From Ceratotherium simum simum (Eukaryota > Chordata > Mammalia > Perissodactyla > Rhinocerotidae): a stretch of 64,000 nucleotides of DNA. The DNA lies in NCBI RefSeq assembly GCF_000283155.1, contig NW_004454216.1:6703493-6767492 (forward strand), given 5' to 3'. This document shows, in pieces, positions 1-13,328 of this stretch (the stretch's first letter is position 1; every line of letters starts with the position of its first letter). The notes beneath the pieces are model-generated. The model saw only the letters and a list, made by a program, of their open reading frames with translations, was not told the origin of the DNA and ran no database searches. Both the position numbers and the translations under genes were made by a program.

Positions 1-1717
1 TCTAGATGTTGAGGACAAGGGATGGGTGCTTTCAGAGTACAGTGCTTTTAGGCACAGTGTCCAAATAGTGACAACTTGAAACATGGGTATAACCAACCAT
101 GTCAGAGGAAGGACAGTCATTCTAAATGAAACCTCAGTAAAACAGAAAATATACAGAATGTAGTTAGATAAAAGTCAATGTTAGTATTTTTTAGTAGAGA
201 AAGCAAACCTCACAATGGCAGTTCATCCCACTACTCCCTCATCACAGAAATTTCATATACATAGCTGTATTAGCTTGCATTTGCTAATAACTGCTAAACT
301 GACACCGCATACCTGAACATGCATAACATGCTGCTTCTTTTATGTGGGATTGTCTTCTTTCTCCATAAATTTAAGAGTCTGCAAGGGAAGACATATAATT
401 TTGTTTCTTTTGAATCTTCTTGCAACTCTTGTGTTTTCCATTACCCATGACAGTTTGGTAAATGTCATTGATGGAATGCAAATAAAGAATGACGAGCTCT
501 GTGGGCAAAATAGCATCTAGAAATAGAGCACAGAAAGTTAATCAAGAGTGTGAAATGTAAAACTGAAATTTAAAAATAGCTGTAATAGTGGAATATATAA
601 GAAGCATACAGAATATAGACATTTCTACTATTTCCTCTGAGCACAGATCAGACACTTAATCGTGCTTGTTCTGAATTCAACTAAAACTGGATGTGAGTAT
701 CTTGGAGAGAAAGAGTTATAAAATCCCTCCCATAAAATTTAAATTTAACATTTTGAGAAAAAAGTTCTTTAAGGCAAAGTCAAAGACATTGAGATTTTTT
801 TCATCTTGGAAAAAAGAATGTTGAGCTAATGAGCTAATACCAGTTTTTAAACAAGTTATGGGAAATAAGAAATGAGCTTGTCTCTCTTTTCTTCACTGAG
901 GCCCCATAGTGATGAAATATGCTTATACTGCAACAGAAAATCTTTAGGTTTGGTAATGAGGCTTGATAAAGAGGCTTCTAAACACCGAAAGAGAAGTTTT
1001 AGGATTGTCCTCTATGAAGCTCTTTAACTTGAACAGGATAGACTCACATCTTTCTGGAATAGTCTAAACGTGTCAGGGACAAGGGAAGGAATGATTTCTT
1101 TAGGTGGTTCACATTTTTCAGGAGTTTCTCTTGTTTCTCTTTTTTAAAGTCATTGTTAATCGGAAGCTGCTGAAAGTCACCAGGACATCTAAGTGTGCTT
1201 GGCCAAGATGAGAGCAATGAATTGCCATCATGCTTTAGTGGAGAATTCTCAGGAATCACACTATGTTACCCTATGTTACATATGACCGCGTATGTAACCA
1301 TCACACTATGTTACCGTCACTTCCTATCATAATTGACAACTACAAACTGGAAATTGTGAATACAGCTGCTGAAAAGATTCACTTATGAACAAAGAAATTA
1401 GAGCATATTGTTCAGTGGTCTGTAAAAATGTGCAGTAAACTTTTAGTGAAAAAGTTACCACATTTTCCTCTCTGCTTGTTGCTGTCAATATTCTAAGTCA
1501 AACCCATTACCACTAAACGCAAACCATTCCCCTCCTGTGGCACTAAGTGAAATATTGTTGATTCATTTCTGAAAATATGAAGTCAATATATGTTGATGGT
1601 ATTTGCTATTAAAATGAGAGGAGAGGTGCATAGGATGCAGTTAGGGAAAAAAACATCCTCAATTTAAAAAAAAAAAAAGTATCTACAAGCTCTTTTTACT
1701 TGCCAAATACTTTTTTG
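1..1717. other. Unassigned AT-rich DNA, no gene seen
   Basis: No exon-like open frame, repeat family or promoter-like sequence is recognised here. The only structure seen is a small duplicated motif with a hairpin around 1255-1315, listed separately. Confidence 0.5.
1255..1315. repeat. Local 16-bp direct repeat flanking a short hairpin
   Basis: The 16-mer atcacactatgttacc occurs at 1255-1270 and again, identically, at 1300-1315. Between the copies gttacata (about 1275-1282) and tatgtaac (about 1291-1298) form an 8-bp inverted repeat around a CpG-containing loop. This could be a local duplication or a remnant of a small DNA transposon. No family was recognised. Confidence 0.6.
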
Positions 1718-1840
1718 GAACTGGTGGTACACAGGTAAATAAGTTTCCATCAGTAAAGAGTGCTCACAGTCTAGTGGAAGAAGCAGACGTGGAAACAGAT
1801 AACTACGGTGCAGAGAGATAGGTAGTGGGGCTCAGGTTTG
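1718..1840 (-). mobile_element. LINE2 (L2) 3'-end fragment, antisense
   Basis: The segment resembles the reverse complement of the L2 3' untranslated region: an acaggtaaataag-like stretch, then 'gctcacagtctagtggaag', which corresponds to the L2 antisense motif 'gctcacattctagtggggg'. It is short and diverged. Edges are approximate, and a search could return a different old repeat. Confidence 0.4.
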
Positions 1841-1942
1841 TGTGAGGTACTGTATAGGTTTGCCTGCAACACTGCTGGTTTACGCCTGTGATCTTGAAAT
1901 AATTATTCATAGTGCTGTTTACCCTCAAAAGTATACCTGTTT

Positions 1943-2178
1943 GAGGCCGGCCCCATGGCCTAGTGGTTAAGTTCAGCATGCTCCCCGTCAACAGCCTGGG
2001 TTCAGTTCCCGGGCTCAGACCCACACCACTCGTTGGTGGCCATGCTGTGGCGGTGACCCACATATAAATAGAGGAAGACGGGCACAGATGTTAGCTTAGG
2101 GCGAATCTTCCTCAAGCAAAAAGAGGAAGATTGGCAACAGATGTTAGCTCAGGGCAAACCTTCCTCAGCAAAAAAACC
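1943..2178 (+). mobile_element. ERE SINE (older subfamily), sense
   Basis: A tRNA-derived equine SINE. It starts with the ERE head (gaggccggccccatggccta), has a degenerate B-box region (ggttcagttcccgg), and carries the ERE tail with two copies of the 'agatgttagct...ttcctca' unit before a short A-rich end. It is flanked by a 16-bp TSD, 1927-1942 and 2179-2194, differing at one base (positions 1933/2185). This shows target-primed insertion and fixes the edges. Divergence from the ERE1 copy at 28 kb marks it as an older subfamily. Confidence 0.93.
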
Positions 2179-2194
2179 AAAAGTGTACCTGTTT

Positions 2195-3709
2195 GGACAA
2201 TAAATCATATGGTCACCCTATAAATAGCTAGAGCAGTCAGATCTGCTTCAGGTTGTCTAGCAAGATGTTCCACAGAAGAGGACAGAAAATCAAAGAGATT
2301 AAGAATGCTTTGCCACATGTGTTATCTGCATCTAAAGAGAAATGAAGAACTGGGTAGACTGACTGACTTTCATTTCTCCCAAGGTTGTCGAAGGGGTAGA
2401 GTGAGAATTTAACTCAAGGGGGGTAAGAGAAGAGGGACAAGGCAGGCAATCTAAACCCCTTGTTGGTATGTGGTCTGCACAAGGGTTGTCATTAAATGAG
2501 CCATTAAACTATTAATTCCCTGAAGCTCTCAGGATTGAAAGGTAGGGTCAGAAAGAACTAGAAGCCATGGGGGGAATTTTAGAAAGATAGGTTATGGTTC
2601 AACATAACGAAGGACACTTTGTGCGAATACGTGGGTCCTAACGCGGGATTGGGTGGCCTGTGAGGTTGAGAGCCCCATGTCCCTGGTGGTGGGCAGCAGA
2701 GGCTGAATGGCCAGCATGAGCTAACACAGGCACCAGACCCAGACTCCAACTACAGGTCATTTAGACTTCTTTACACATCGCCCTGTGATCTTATGATTCT
2801 ACGTCATGCACGGTGTCTGTCTGAGTACCTTTTAAGTAAGAATCCTGTGCTTGGGGAACCAACCTCTAGAAGTAAAAAAATGTAGAAATATCATGAAAAA
2901 AAAAACCCAGTTTGTGTGAGCTAAACCCTCTTGTGATGCACTCTGAACACACACTAAAAAAAGACCGGGGAACGTCGATGCAGATTCACTCAGCTTATTT
3001 TTTGCCCCTCATACAAGGAAAGCAGCCATCAGACGGACAGTCGGAAGACATGCCTCGTTCAGGGGTTTCTGCCTCTCGGACACGGATTCATTTGAAGACA
3101 GACTAGCTGCGAAGTCTGGTGTACTATTTGATTTGCATAGCTCTGAGTTACATACGATCGGGACCTGTGGCAAAACTATCATTAAAGAGAAGCAAAGCAG
3201 AAGACCGAACAGAGGATACGTTCTGTGCAAAGTTTGAAGTTTAGACTGTTTCGGTGATCCTTGTCATGGTGAGAAAGACATCTGCCCCTTCCCCCACCAA
3301 AAAAGAATAGCAGACAAGTAACAAAAGGAGGCTCCCTGGAGGTAACATGGGAGCAAAGATTAGGGGGAACCAAAGACTGTACACGTGAAGAGAGAGAAAG
3401 GAGTTGGCATGGACACGAGTGGATGTGGCCGAACACCCTGCATTCACAGCACAGACATACGTGATCAGGCTAGAATCCCTTTCACCTCTTCCCAGTGTAT
3501 TCAGGTAGGGATAGGTCAGGCTGGGCAAAAGAAATGATATCTTGATGAAGCTCAGCTTTCCCAGAGGCCTAAGAAGGATGGCAAGACAGCTAGAGTCAGA
3601 ATATTCTCACTGGCTCTTTTATATCAAATCCTTGAATATCTACATTTACAAATTAAAATGTTTTCCAGTAAACTAGAGAGAAAAGTCTCCTGGAGGCAGT
3701 GGAAATGAC
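2195..3709. other. Unassigned single-copy-looking DNA, slightly CpG-richer around 2.9-3.3 kb
   Basis: No repeat family or exon recognised. The part around 2920-3260 has more CpG dinucleotides than its surroundings and an exact POU octamer (atttgcat, 3131-3138). This could suit a conserved non-coding element, but conservation cannot be judged from one sequence. Several short open frames overlap here on both strands. None has a domain or composition I recognise. Confidence 0.4.
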
Positions 3710-3950
3710 GTTAGTTCTTCAGTGGTTAAGAGCATAAAGGTTTTGGAGTAGGGGAAAACTGGTTTCAAATCTCTGCTACTTGTAGATTTATGGTAAAGTA
3801 TTTAAATTTCTCTAAGTTTTAATTTCCACATCTAAAAAAAATATTTGATAATACATATACCATAGAGCTGTTGTAAAGATTTTATTACACATGTAAGTTG
3901 TGTAACACATGTAGTGTCTGGCAAATGATTATTAACAATAAAATTTTTAT
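3710..3950 (+). mobile_element. MIR SINE, sense
   Basis: Colinear with the MIR consensus: A-box-like 'cagtggttaagagcata', decayed B-box region 'ctggtttcaaatctctgct', then the CORE section and an 'agtgtctggcaaatgattatta' 3' end. It is an ancient mammalian tRNA-derived SINE of nearly full length, heavily diverged. No TSD is visible, as expected for its age. Confidence 0.8.
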
Positions 3951-6900
3951 TCGGCAAGGACTATTACCCATTTCTGTAACATTCTCTAGTCACCCGTACC
4001 AAGTTCTGCCTCGTTTAAGATCATTACTTTCTGTCTGGTCCTTGCCATTCCACCTCTGTTCTAGCTTTGACATGCTTCTCCAGATATTGTGAAAGTCTGT
4101 CTCCTCGCTTCAAAACCTCATGCTTCTATGATCTTTAAGAGGTATACCTAGAATTATTTATAAATTCAGTACCAAAAATGGACAATTTTAAATCATAAAA
4201 AGAATACATGACTTTTAGGAAATACTGTTCTCGTTCTTGAGTTCTGAAGGGACTCTTCGTCTTTTTTGACACTGACTCTGAGACCATTCATGTCAGGTGA
4301 ACAAAGAACATGTATTATTGTTTTGTACCTTCCTCCCAGGAGGTTAAAATGATTCACCAAAAGTCACTCAGTGATCTCAGATGGAGAATCTAATGAGACA
4401 ACTTTGAACTCTGGATCTGAAATCTCCCAGGGTCTCCATTTACTATAAAAATTCAGCCTAAAGGGGATGATCTCAAGTGTTAATTTTAGATTATGATATT
4501 ACTTTTTACCACACACTTAAGATATTTTCTGGATTTGGATTGGCCCTCCGGCTACCCACAGAACACAGGGGGAAGGCCTTGTAAATTCCCTTTTCAAAAG
4601 TTAAAGCAGTCCTTGTCACCAAAACTATCGTATGTTAGATCACATGTCAGTGTCTGTGACACAGTCAGGCCTTGGCTTCTCAGGATCTACTCATTACAAG
4701 TGATTTTATGTGACTTGAAGCATATGGCCTTGATATATGATCCCAGAGCAAAAGAGCAAGGTATTTCAAGCTGGCCACAATTTTATTGACTCTCACAGGC
4801 TTGCTTTGTAGTCATTCCAATAAACTAGATGAGAAATTTCTGATGCTCCAAGCTATCCAGTCCCCAGGACTCCATTTCATGACTCAGAGTCCAACTAAAC
4901 AACTCAAGAGTGCTTTTGTGTGACATTGTGACCACAGGGATAAATAATTGCTTAGTAATTCTCTTTGAGGCAGAAAATTCTAAACATGGAGGAACCATTT
5001 CCCCTTAATGGGAGCCAGAAATCCTGTAAGTGCTTGAAATGGCATTCACAAGTCTGAATGGTAAACAGATAAAAACAGGAGCGCACCAGTTGCACAAGTG
5101 ACTTGCTTGTCACAAACTTGTCATTGCAGTAATCTAACATTTCTTTCACAGAGCCCAACAGAAAGTATGGAACAAACAGGCCCTGCTGACGTTTTGGCTC
5201 TGCTAAGCCTTCCTCCAAGCTGAAGCATCTGCAGCATCTTCCTGTTCTAGACTCTTTATCTGCTGAAGTTAGCCGATATTGTACATGTCAAAGAAATGTT
5301 TGACTATTGCATTAACAAGTTGATGACAAGCAAGTTATTCCTGCTACTGAAATACTGCTGCTGTTAGCAGGCTGCCATTTTGACCTTCATCTTATTATAC
5401 AGAAGAACCCTAACAGAGCAGAGCTAGGAAGATACCAGTATTGTTGCCCAGGCCTGCGCAGATAAACAAAGACCACTAGTCTAGGGCTTAGATGTGGCGG
5501 TATAGTGGATGCGCCAAGTGGTTCCATCAGGGTTATGGATGGGATTTCCTGGTAAAACATAAATATTGCAAACACATTGGGCTGTCCTAAGGATTCTTTT
5601 GCTGAGATAAAGGGAGCTGCACAGAAATTCATTTCCCTCCACCCCACACACACGTGCACACACACTGGCCTGTATATACTTTATAAAATGTTAATAGCTA
5701 GAAAAGTTAATGAAAATTGTATACCAGCTTTACATAGTTTTCACCAGTTCTTGGAGTTCGTCCTATCAGTATCCTCTCCTAACCTCCTTCTCATTCAGCA
5801 TAACATCGGGAACCATCTAAACCTGGTGGGAACCATGCTCATATCCCCTGAAAGTGAAGTATGTCTGTTAGCCTCCTCACAGAAACCTTTGAGAGCCCCC
5901 TCTAGGACACTACCTGTTCGTCTCCAACCTCACCTGCCAGCAGGGAGTGCTCATATGCTGTGCAATTTCCACCTCTTGCCTTTCTGGTTGAGGAGCCCTC
6001 CTCCCCTGGGGGCCCACCCTCGGTGTTCCCTGAGTGTGCAGGCTGGTGGTCCCGGGCTTATCAGCATACAGAGCTGAGCTGGAGCCTGTAACAGGAGCCT
6101 TGCCTGTTGCTCTTCGTATTCTGCCTCTGCCAGTGCCTTTGGCATATCAGCACTAGGAACAATGGAGCATTCGCCCTAAGACTGGCCTTTTCATAAGGCT
6201 GAGCCTCTGTTATTCACCATGGTGTCAGGTGCCCTGTCTTCTTTTTAGACCCTTCGTTAAGGGTACATCAATACTGTCTTACCTGGTTTAAATATTGACA
6301 TGAAAAACTTGCATTCTGAGACTTATTTTCTGGCTGGTGCCCCAGGTGCTTTCATTTCTTAAAAGTCTTGTGTAAAAATGATTTTCATTGTTCAGCCACG
6401 AGAACCCAAATTTCTTGCCAACATAGTGATGGGGCTTAACTTTCTTTTAGATTTGGCAAATCGACCACAGTACTGTCTCCCAGATGAAGTGTTTGACTCC
6501 CATACCAAATATCTCGTGCTGTAATCTAGACCTCAGCTTTGCTACCTCAGCAGCCAGGTGGGAAGGGTGTGAGGAGAGGGTCCTGTGTTTACACAGTTAA
6601 GGATCTTGTCCCTGGAAAAGGAAGGGAAGGTAGTTTCAGACAACACTTCTATTTTCTGTAAAAGAAAACACGTAAACGAACAATTTGAATTTTAAATGGA
6701 GTTTTAGTGACTTTTTCTTTCCTTCTAAAGTTCCTAATAGGATTTCTGTAATGATTTTTTGTTTTCTTTCTTAATAGAACTTGAATGGCAATGAAATGAC
6801 ATGCTATTTTTGATTCAGGAAAAAAATAAAAATCTTTTCTATAGGAACTCTCTTTTTAAATACACATTAGGGAATAGATAATGACAACAAAAAAAATATT

Positions 6901-7057
6901 CTCTCTTCCTATTCAAAGGGATAGCTGATTAGGATGGTGTATGTGTTTTTAATATATATTTACTTACCTATTTGATTATTTGTCTATTTATTTTAAGAAA
7001 GCAAGAAAGGAAGGAAGAAAAGTAAAATTCTTCTGCTGGAGTAATTTCATTAGATTC
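3951..7057. other. Unassigned DNA with an imperfect CA tract and a GC-richer stretch
   Basis: No gene is supported. An imperfect CA tract lies at 5644-5665. A GC-richer stretch at about 5880-6140 contains the C-terminal half of a 166-codon open frame (5577-6077, plus strand). That frame crosses the CA tract and has no recognisable domain. A weak MIR-like antisense segment may lie near 4320-4420. The remainder is AT-rich with nothing recognised. Confidence 0.45.
5644..5665. repeat. Imperfect CA microsatellite
   Basis: A short run of CA units interrupted by CGTG in the middle. Too short and interrupted to expect high variability. Confidence 0.7.
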
Positions 7058-7235
7058 ATAGAATTTTAGGGCTGGAAAGAGGCTTGATGACAGGGCTGTG
7101 ACTTTGTATCACAGTGGAAATTGAGACAGGTGGATACCGAGGCCCAAAGATGTTTAATAACATGAGCAAAGATACACCAGGATTGTGCCATAGCTAGGCC
7201 TAAGTTGAGGTCTGACTTTCAATTCAGGCAATACT
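7058..7235 (-). mobile_element. MIR-like CORE-SINE fragment, antisense
   Basis: The sequence runs 'gaattttagggctggaaagagg', an 'aaattgagacag' stretch corresponding to the MIR antisense 'gaaactgaggc', then 'aggcccaaagatg' and a region matching '...ggtcacacagctag...'. It most resembles the antisense MIR superfamily or a related CORE-SINE. The exact subfamily is uncertain. Confidence 0.55.
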
Positions 7236-8419
7236 CTTTCAGAAATTACATTGTTTTTTAAAACTTTTTTTAAACAAAGACAGTCTCATTTGAGTAATTT
7301 ACATTGACGTGCTTAAATCAAGTAGGGCATTTGCTTTTGGAATAACTGGAGCTGTGTACTGGCTAAGCCAACTTAGGGATGCACGTTGCAACAGTTGGGA
7401 GACAGTTCTTCCTAAGCTGTATTTTTTCTGAGTTGCATAAGAAACCATTATAATTTCAATTAATTTTTTTCTCTTACAAGATTTCAAAGAAACACTGTCT
7501 CCATTCCCATTTTGGCACCTGAAAACATATAGTTTTTAATAGGTCCACTCCTTTAATAAGTATTCATTTAAGTAGGTCATATTCTAACATTCTTGGAGAT
7601 AAAAAATCTTTTATCAAATTAAAAGAAATCTGTTTTTTATTCCCACTTTTAGCTATGTTTGAGTTGGTCCTTGTAATTGTCAGTTTCAGCAAAACACTGA
7701 TTAAGTCAAAACAGCAATGATTTTGTTTGTTTGGGTTCTTTTTGTTTAACACAAGGAGAAAAATAAATGCATTTACCTTTTTGCAGCTCTGATAATTATA
7801 TACTCTATTTTTCATTTATGCAAAACTTATTTTTGAGGGTTTTCTTTTTGTTTCATTTCTCTGTTTTTGCATTTTCCAAACATCTGTACCGTGGCTGGTG
7901 ACGAGAGTAGCAGTGGCTGGCACTTTTCCTCCACGTTTTGAGAGAAGGAGAATTGGCTGGAATAAAACCTTGCTTTCCATATGGTCAACTTGAAATACAG
8001 CATTGAAAAGGTATCGTCTCTTTTTCTTTTCTGAAACCAGAGGTGAAACCCACAAACAAATAGCCATCTTGATGCCAAACCACCTGTTGATTCACATCAG
8101 AAAAGTCCTTGGCAATGCATCCCCCACTTCATCAGTTGAAAAACCTAAATGAATGAATGATCTTTGTACGATGGTAGCATCATATCAACAATATATGCTG
8201 CTGGTCACTCACTTAAGAAAGCCTAGATTCTACTCGTAGTCAAGAAATGAATTGAAAGTTTTGCTTTTGATTCAACAAAATGATCACTTTGTAAATATGT
8301 GTGGCTGTGAAGTGCTGATTGATTCCTAGAATATTCAGTTCTATCGTCAGGGACAGTGAAGAGAAGAAGATGACTCTAGTGCTTTCCTTTACTTTGAGTA
8401 ATTCAAGTTAGGAAAAGCA
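7236..8419. other. Unassigned AT-rich DNA, no gene seen
   Basis: Homopolymer-rich, with short A and T runs, and no recognisable repeat family. Overlapping minus-strand open frames of about 83 codons in two phases (7816-8078) have no recognisable protein features and are judged fortuitous. Confidence 0.5.
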
Positions 8420-10818
8420 GTAGTCTTTGTCTTATCAATTTTGTTAGTGTAAAATATTTCAAACATATAAAGTATAAAGAACAATATGAACATACAGGAA
8501 TCCAGCACCCAGGTTAAACAAATACTAATTAATTTGGACCATTTATTTCTGAACCTGTTTTTATCTTCTGTTATACCATTATAAGTGACATCCAGTGAAG
8601 TAGACAAATTAAGTGTATAGCTTGATGAGCTTTTATGTAAGCATACATCCATGTGACCACACCCAATCTAAGATACAAAACATTCACAATACCCAGGAAG
8701 AGTCCCTCATGCTTCCTTAGAGGTGATATTCTCCAAAGCTTTAACAAAAGGTTAAAAATAAGCAAAACTATTCTGACCTCTATCGTTATGAATTATTTTT
8801 ACATAAGCCATATCTTATGGCTTATATATCCTACTGTACTTATCACTGAAATTTACTTATTGAGTCTTGTGTTGTTAGACATTATTTCTAATGTTTCCCC
8901 TTCACAACCAATACTGCAGTTAACATTTTTATACATGTTTATACATAGAGGAGGAATTGCTCAACTGTAAGAAACAATGCATCTTCAACTTTACTAGGAA
9001 TTATAAAATTTCTCTCCAAAGTGATAGTACCAATTTATATTCTCATTAGCAATCTATGAGAGTTTCTCCATATGCTTCACAACATTTGGAATGGCCAAAC
9101 TTTTTAAATTTTTGTCAGCCTAATGGGGATTAAATAATATCTCATTTTAAAATGTTTTCACTTATAATCTACTGGGATTTCCTCATGTGTGTTGCCTATT
9201 TGTATCTTTGCCCATCTTTCTATTGGGTTATTTGCTTTACTGTTGTTATTTTAGACAGCTTTTGGTTCTGGTTTTGGTTGTTATTGTAATATTCTGGATT
9301 CTCATCCTGTGGGCAATATAGATTGCAAATATCTTTTTCCAATTTGTAGCTTCTCTTTTAACTGTGTCTATAGTAGCATTTATTTTTAAAGCTTCTAATT
9401 TTAATGCAGTTTATTTATATTTTCCTTTATGGTTTGTGCTTTTATGTCATTTAAGAAATCCTTCCATATGACAAGGTCATCCTACATTTTCTTCTATAGT
9501 TTTAAACTTTTGCCTTTTACATTTAGATCTCTAATCTTCTTGGCATTTATTTTTGTAGATGGTATCTTACATGCACCCTATTTTATTCTTTTTCCATGTG
9601 GATAACTCAATTATCCCAGCACCATTTAACAAATTAGTCATCCTTACCCACCAATTTGTAATGCCATCTTTTGCCTACATCAAATCTGTTTTTAGGATCT
9701 TTATTTCATCCAGTAGACTGTTTCTCTGCTCTTGTGCCAACACCATAGTGTCTTAATTACCATACTTTTATAATATTCTTATTATTTGGTAAGGTAAATC
9801 TCTCCACACTGTTCTTCTTTAAAATTCTCTTGGCTCTTCTTGGCCTTTAGCTATGCAATATGAATTTTAGGGTTGGTTTGTCAAGTTTGGCAAAAGCCCT
9901 TCTGATTTTTATTTGTAATTACATTAACTTTAGAGAACAATCTGGGGGATAATTGACTTTTTATAACATTGTCTTTCCGTCAGTTAACAGACTGTATTCC
10001 TCCACTTAATCAAATCTCCCTTCATGTTCTTTAATAATGTTTTATAATTTTCATCATAATGGTCTTGCTTGAACCTATTTTGTTTGATTTCTTCTCATAT
10101 AACTTAGGTTTTTGTGCTTTTATGTATAGAATCTATTTTTTATTTCATTGTTATTGATTATTATTAGTGTATATTCAGCAACTTAGCTGAACTCTCTTAT
10201 TAGTTCTAATGGCTAAACTGGAAATTCTCTTAGGCTTTCTACATGGACATGTGTATCATCGGTAAATAATGACAGCTTTTCTCTTAAATTCTAGTTCTTA
10301 AATGTTCAATTTCTTTTTCCTGTCATATTGCATTACTAAGACCTCTATATAGCATTGAATAGAAGCAGATATTAGGAATATCTGTTCTGTTTCTTACTTT
10401 AATGGAAGTGTTTTGGAAATGTGATATTTGCTTAGGGTTTTGATAAATCAAAACTATTGTGTTAAGGAAGTTCCCACTATTTATTTATAGTTTGGAAAGC
10501 ATTTTTAATCAGGAATACTAGTTGAATTTTATCTAATGCATTTTCTGAATCACTAATATGATAAAATTTCCCATTAACATGATAATAATTTATGTGATAT
10601 TAATACATTTTCTGATATTAAACTTTTCTTATATTCCTGGAAAAAACTTCACTTGGTCCAGTATGGTTTTTTAATCCACTGTTGACTTTAATTTGCTGAT
10701 ATTTTATGTCCGCGGTATGTTTGCATAGGGAGATTGGTCTTTAATTTTCCTTTCTTATATTGTTATTGGTGTTTTGGTGTCATGGTAATACTAGCCTCAC
10801 AAAATAAGTTGAGCAGCA

Positions 10819-10883
10819 TTCCTTCCTTCCTTCTTTCCTTCCTTCCTTCCTCCCTCCCTCTTTACTTCCTTCCTTTCCTTTTT
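10819..10883. repeat. TTCC-type tetranucleotide microsatellite
   Basis: A pyrimidine tract of ttcc units with interruptions (ttct, tccc, ttac), sitting inside the antisense L1. It is probably length-variable between individuals. The minus strand is a purine tract. Confidence 0.9.
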
Positions 10884-13078
10884 TCTCTATTTCTAAAACA
10901 GTTATTATATTATAAGGATTACCTATTCAGAAGATTTGGTTAAACTTGCCTCTAAAATCATTTGCACCTAGTATTTTCTGTCAGTAGGGGGTAGGTAGCA
11001 TAGGGTGAACTTTTGGTTATCAGTTCAATTTCTTCCATGGTTATTGGTTTATTCAAGTGTTCTATTTCCTCTATTTCCGCTTAAGTCAATTTTAGGAAGT
11101 TTTTTAAGAAAAATATACAATTAAAAGTTAATCAATCCTTTCAAATTTATTTGCATAAAGTTGTTCATAAGAGTCTTATGATTTTTAATTTTATCTATAA
11201 TTGGGTCCCCTCCTTATTACTAATATTATTTATTGGAGCCTTTTCTCTTCTTTTACTGTTTAATATTTTTCTGTTTCATTTAATTTTTTCAAAAACTGAC
11301 ATTTTATTTTGCTTATCTACTTTATTGTGTCTTTGTAGTCTATATTATTACTTTTTTATTTTATCAACATTATTTTCTGCATTCTACTTTTTTATAGTTT
11401 AGACCATTTATCCTTTTCTAGATTCCTGAGTTGAATTATTACTCATTTAATTTCAATACTTTTTATTATTTTTAAAAATGAATTTTAGTCTCTAAACTGT
11501 TTTTCAATTTAGCTACATAGCATGTTTGATAATGTAGTTTTGTTCGATTTTAAGTATTTTGTAATATCTTTTATTTTTAACCATTGAATTATTTCAAAGT
11601 GTATGTTTTTACTTTCTAAACATATATTTGCTCTATTTTTATTACTGATTCTGAATTTAATTGCACTATACTAAGAGATTATGTTTTATATAGTTTTAAT
11701 TGAAAAAATTTTTTTGAAATTTCTTTTGTGACCTGGTACATGGATTTTACTGCTGGGCTTGAAATCTATGGGTGGCTTATCAGTTTCTTTAGTGTTCATA
11801 CTAACATTTTTGTATGTATACCTAACTACATATTTTTCTAATTAAAAACAAAATCCTCTTCTTAGTATTTCTGACTTTCTCCTTAATGTAAAAAAAGATG
11901 CTTAGCGTATTTATCTACTTACTAAGTATCAATCTTGTTATTGTAATTGTAGAATGGAGTTTTAGTTTTACCTATTTGTTTTAAACTTATACAAAAGTGG
12001 TTATAATTGATTTTTTATAGTCAATGCTTAATTATATTTACTCCTATATTTTAGTCATTACTGTGCCCACTATTATTCTTGGATTCTGTGGCTTCCTTTC
12101 TAGGTTCACTTTTCTTCTTGTTGAATTACAGGTGTTAGTAATTCGTTAGCGAGGGCACTGGGTGGTACATTTTGTATATCTAAAAGTTTCTTTATCTTTT
12201 ATCTTAAATAACAATCTTGGTGTTTTTGCTCAGCATTTGAAGATATTACTCAATTATACCTTAGGCTGTTGTTCTGTCAACTATCATTACTTAAGAGAAA
12301 TCTGCTATCAGTCTATTATTCATCTCTTTGTAGGTAGTCTGTCTTTTCCCTCTGGTAACTTTTAAGAGTATTTCTATATCCTTGCTTTCTTATAGTTTCT
12401 TTGAAATGTGTCTAGATGTGGATTTATTTTGAATTATCAGTCATGAACTCAGGATATACTTTGTATTTTCAGGTCTCTAATTCTAGAAAATTCTCAGCTA
12501 TTATCTTTTCCTTTATTGTTTCTTTGTCATTACCTCCATTTTTTTTCTTCTGGGATTCTTATAAGATATGTATTGGTGTTTCCTAGTCAATTTACCTTAT
12601 CTCAACTGCTGTTTCATTTTCTAAAAATATATTTTACACTCTGTGACTTTTTTCCTGAGTGAATTCTTTAATAGTACCTATCAACTCACTTAATCCTCTC
12701 CTTGAAATTGCCTAATTTTAAGTTATCCCATCTATTGCATTTTTATGTCAATGAACATATTTTTAATTTTTAAGATTTCTGGTTGTTTCTTTATTCACCT
12801 ATTCTTATCTTATTGCTGTCTGTTTTTATTTAATAGTTTCTTGTTCTTTTAAATGATTCTTTTATCTCTGAGCATTGCAAAGATACTCATGCTGAGGTCA
12901 TTGTCAAACAAGTCTATAAAATCAAATTCTTTTGCAGTGAATGTTCCAATTACTAATTTTGTTGGTTGTTTTTCTTAGCATTAGATTTCTTGCTATGTTT
13001 TAGGACTTTGTTTTGCAGGTTAATGTTGGTCATAAGGCATTTTTGTCTTGTCTCCTGGTTTTCTTTCTCTCTCTCTCA

Positions 13079-13328
13079 TTTTTTTTGGTGAGGGGGGAGG
13101 GGGAGTGAGGAAACTAGCCCTGAGCTAGCCAATCCTCCTCTTTTTGCTGGGGAAGATTGGCTGTGGGCTAACATCTGTGCCCATCTTCCTCTACTATATA
13201 TGTGGGACACCTGCCACAGCATGGCTTGATAAGCGGTGCATAGGTCTGTGCCTGAGATCCAAACCTGTGAATGCTGGGCCACCAAAGCAGGGTGCAGGAA
13301 CTTAACCACTAAGCCACCTGGCCAGCTC
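13079..13328 (-). mobile_element. ERE SINE, antisense, inserted in the L1
   Basis: Reverse complement of an ERE. A T-rich start (the A-tail) is followed by the ERE tail motif 'agattggctgtgggctaacatctg', the middle 'atatgtgggacacctgccacagcatggc', and the head complement 'cttaaccactaagccacctggccagctc'. CT-rich sequence flanks both sides (about 13063-13078 and 13329-13340) and probably hides the TSD. Diverged, so an older subfamily copy. Confidence 0.9.

Noticed and set aside
5577..6077. 166-codon plus-strand open frame, the longest in the window
   Set aside because: It crosses a CA microsatellite, has no recognisable domain and no splice or promoter context. The composition changes abruptly where the local GC rises, as expected of a chance frame.
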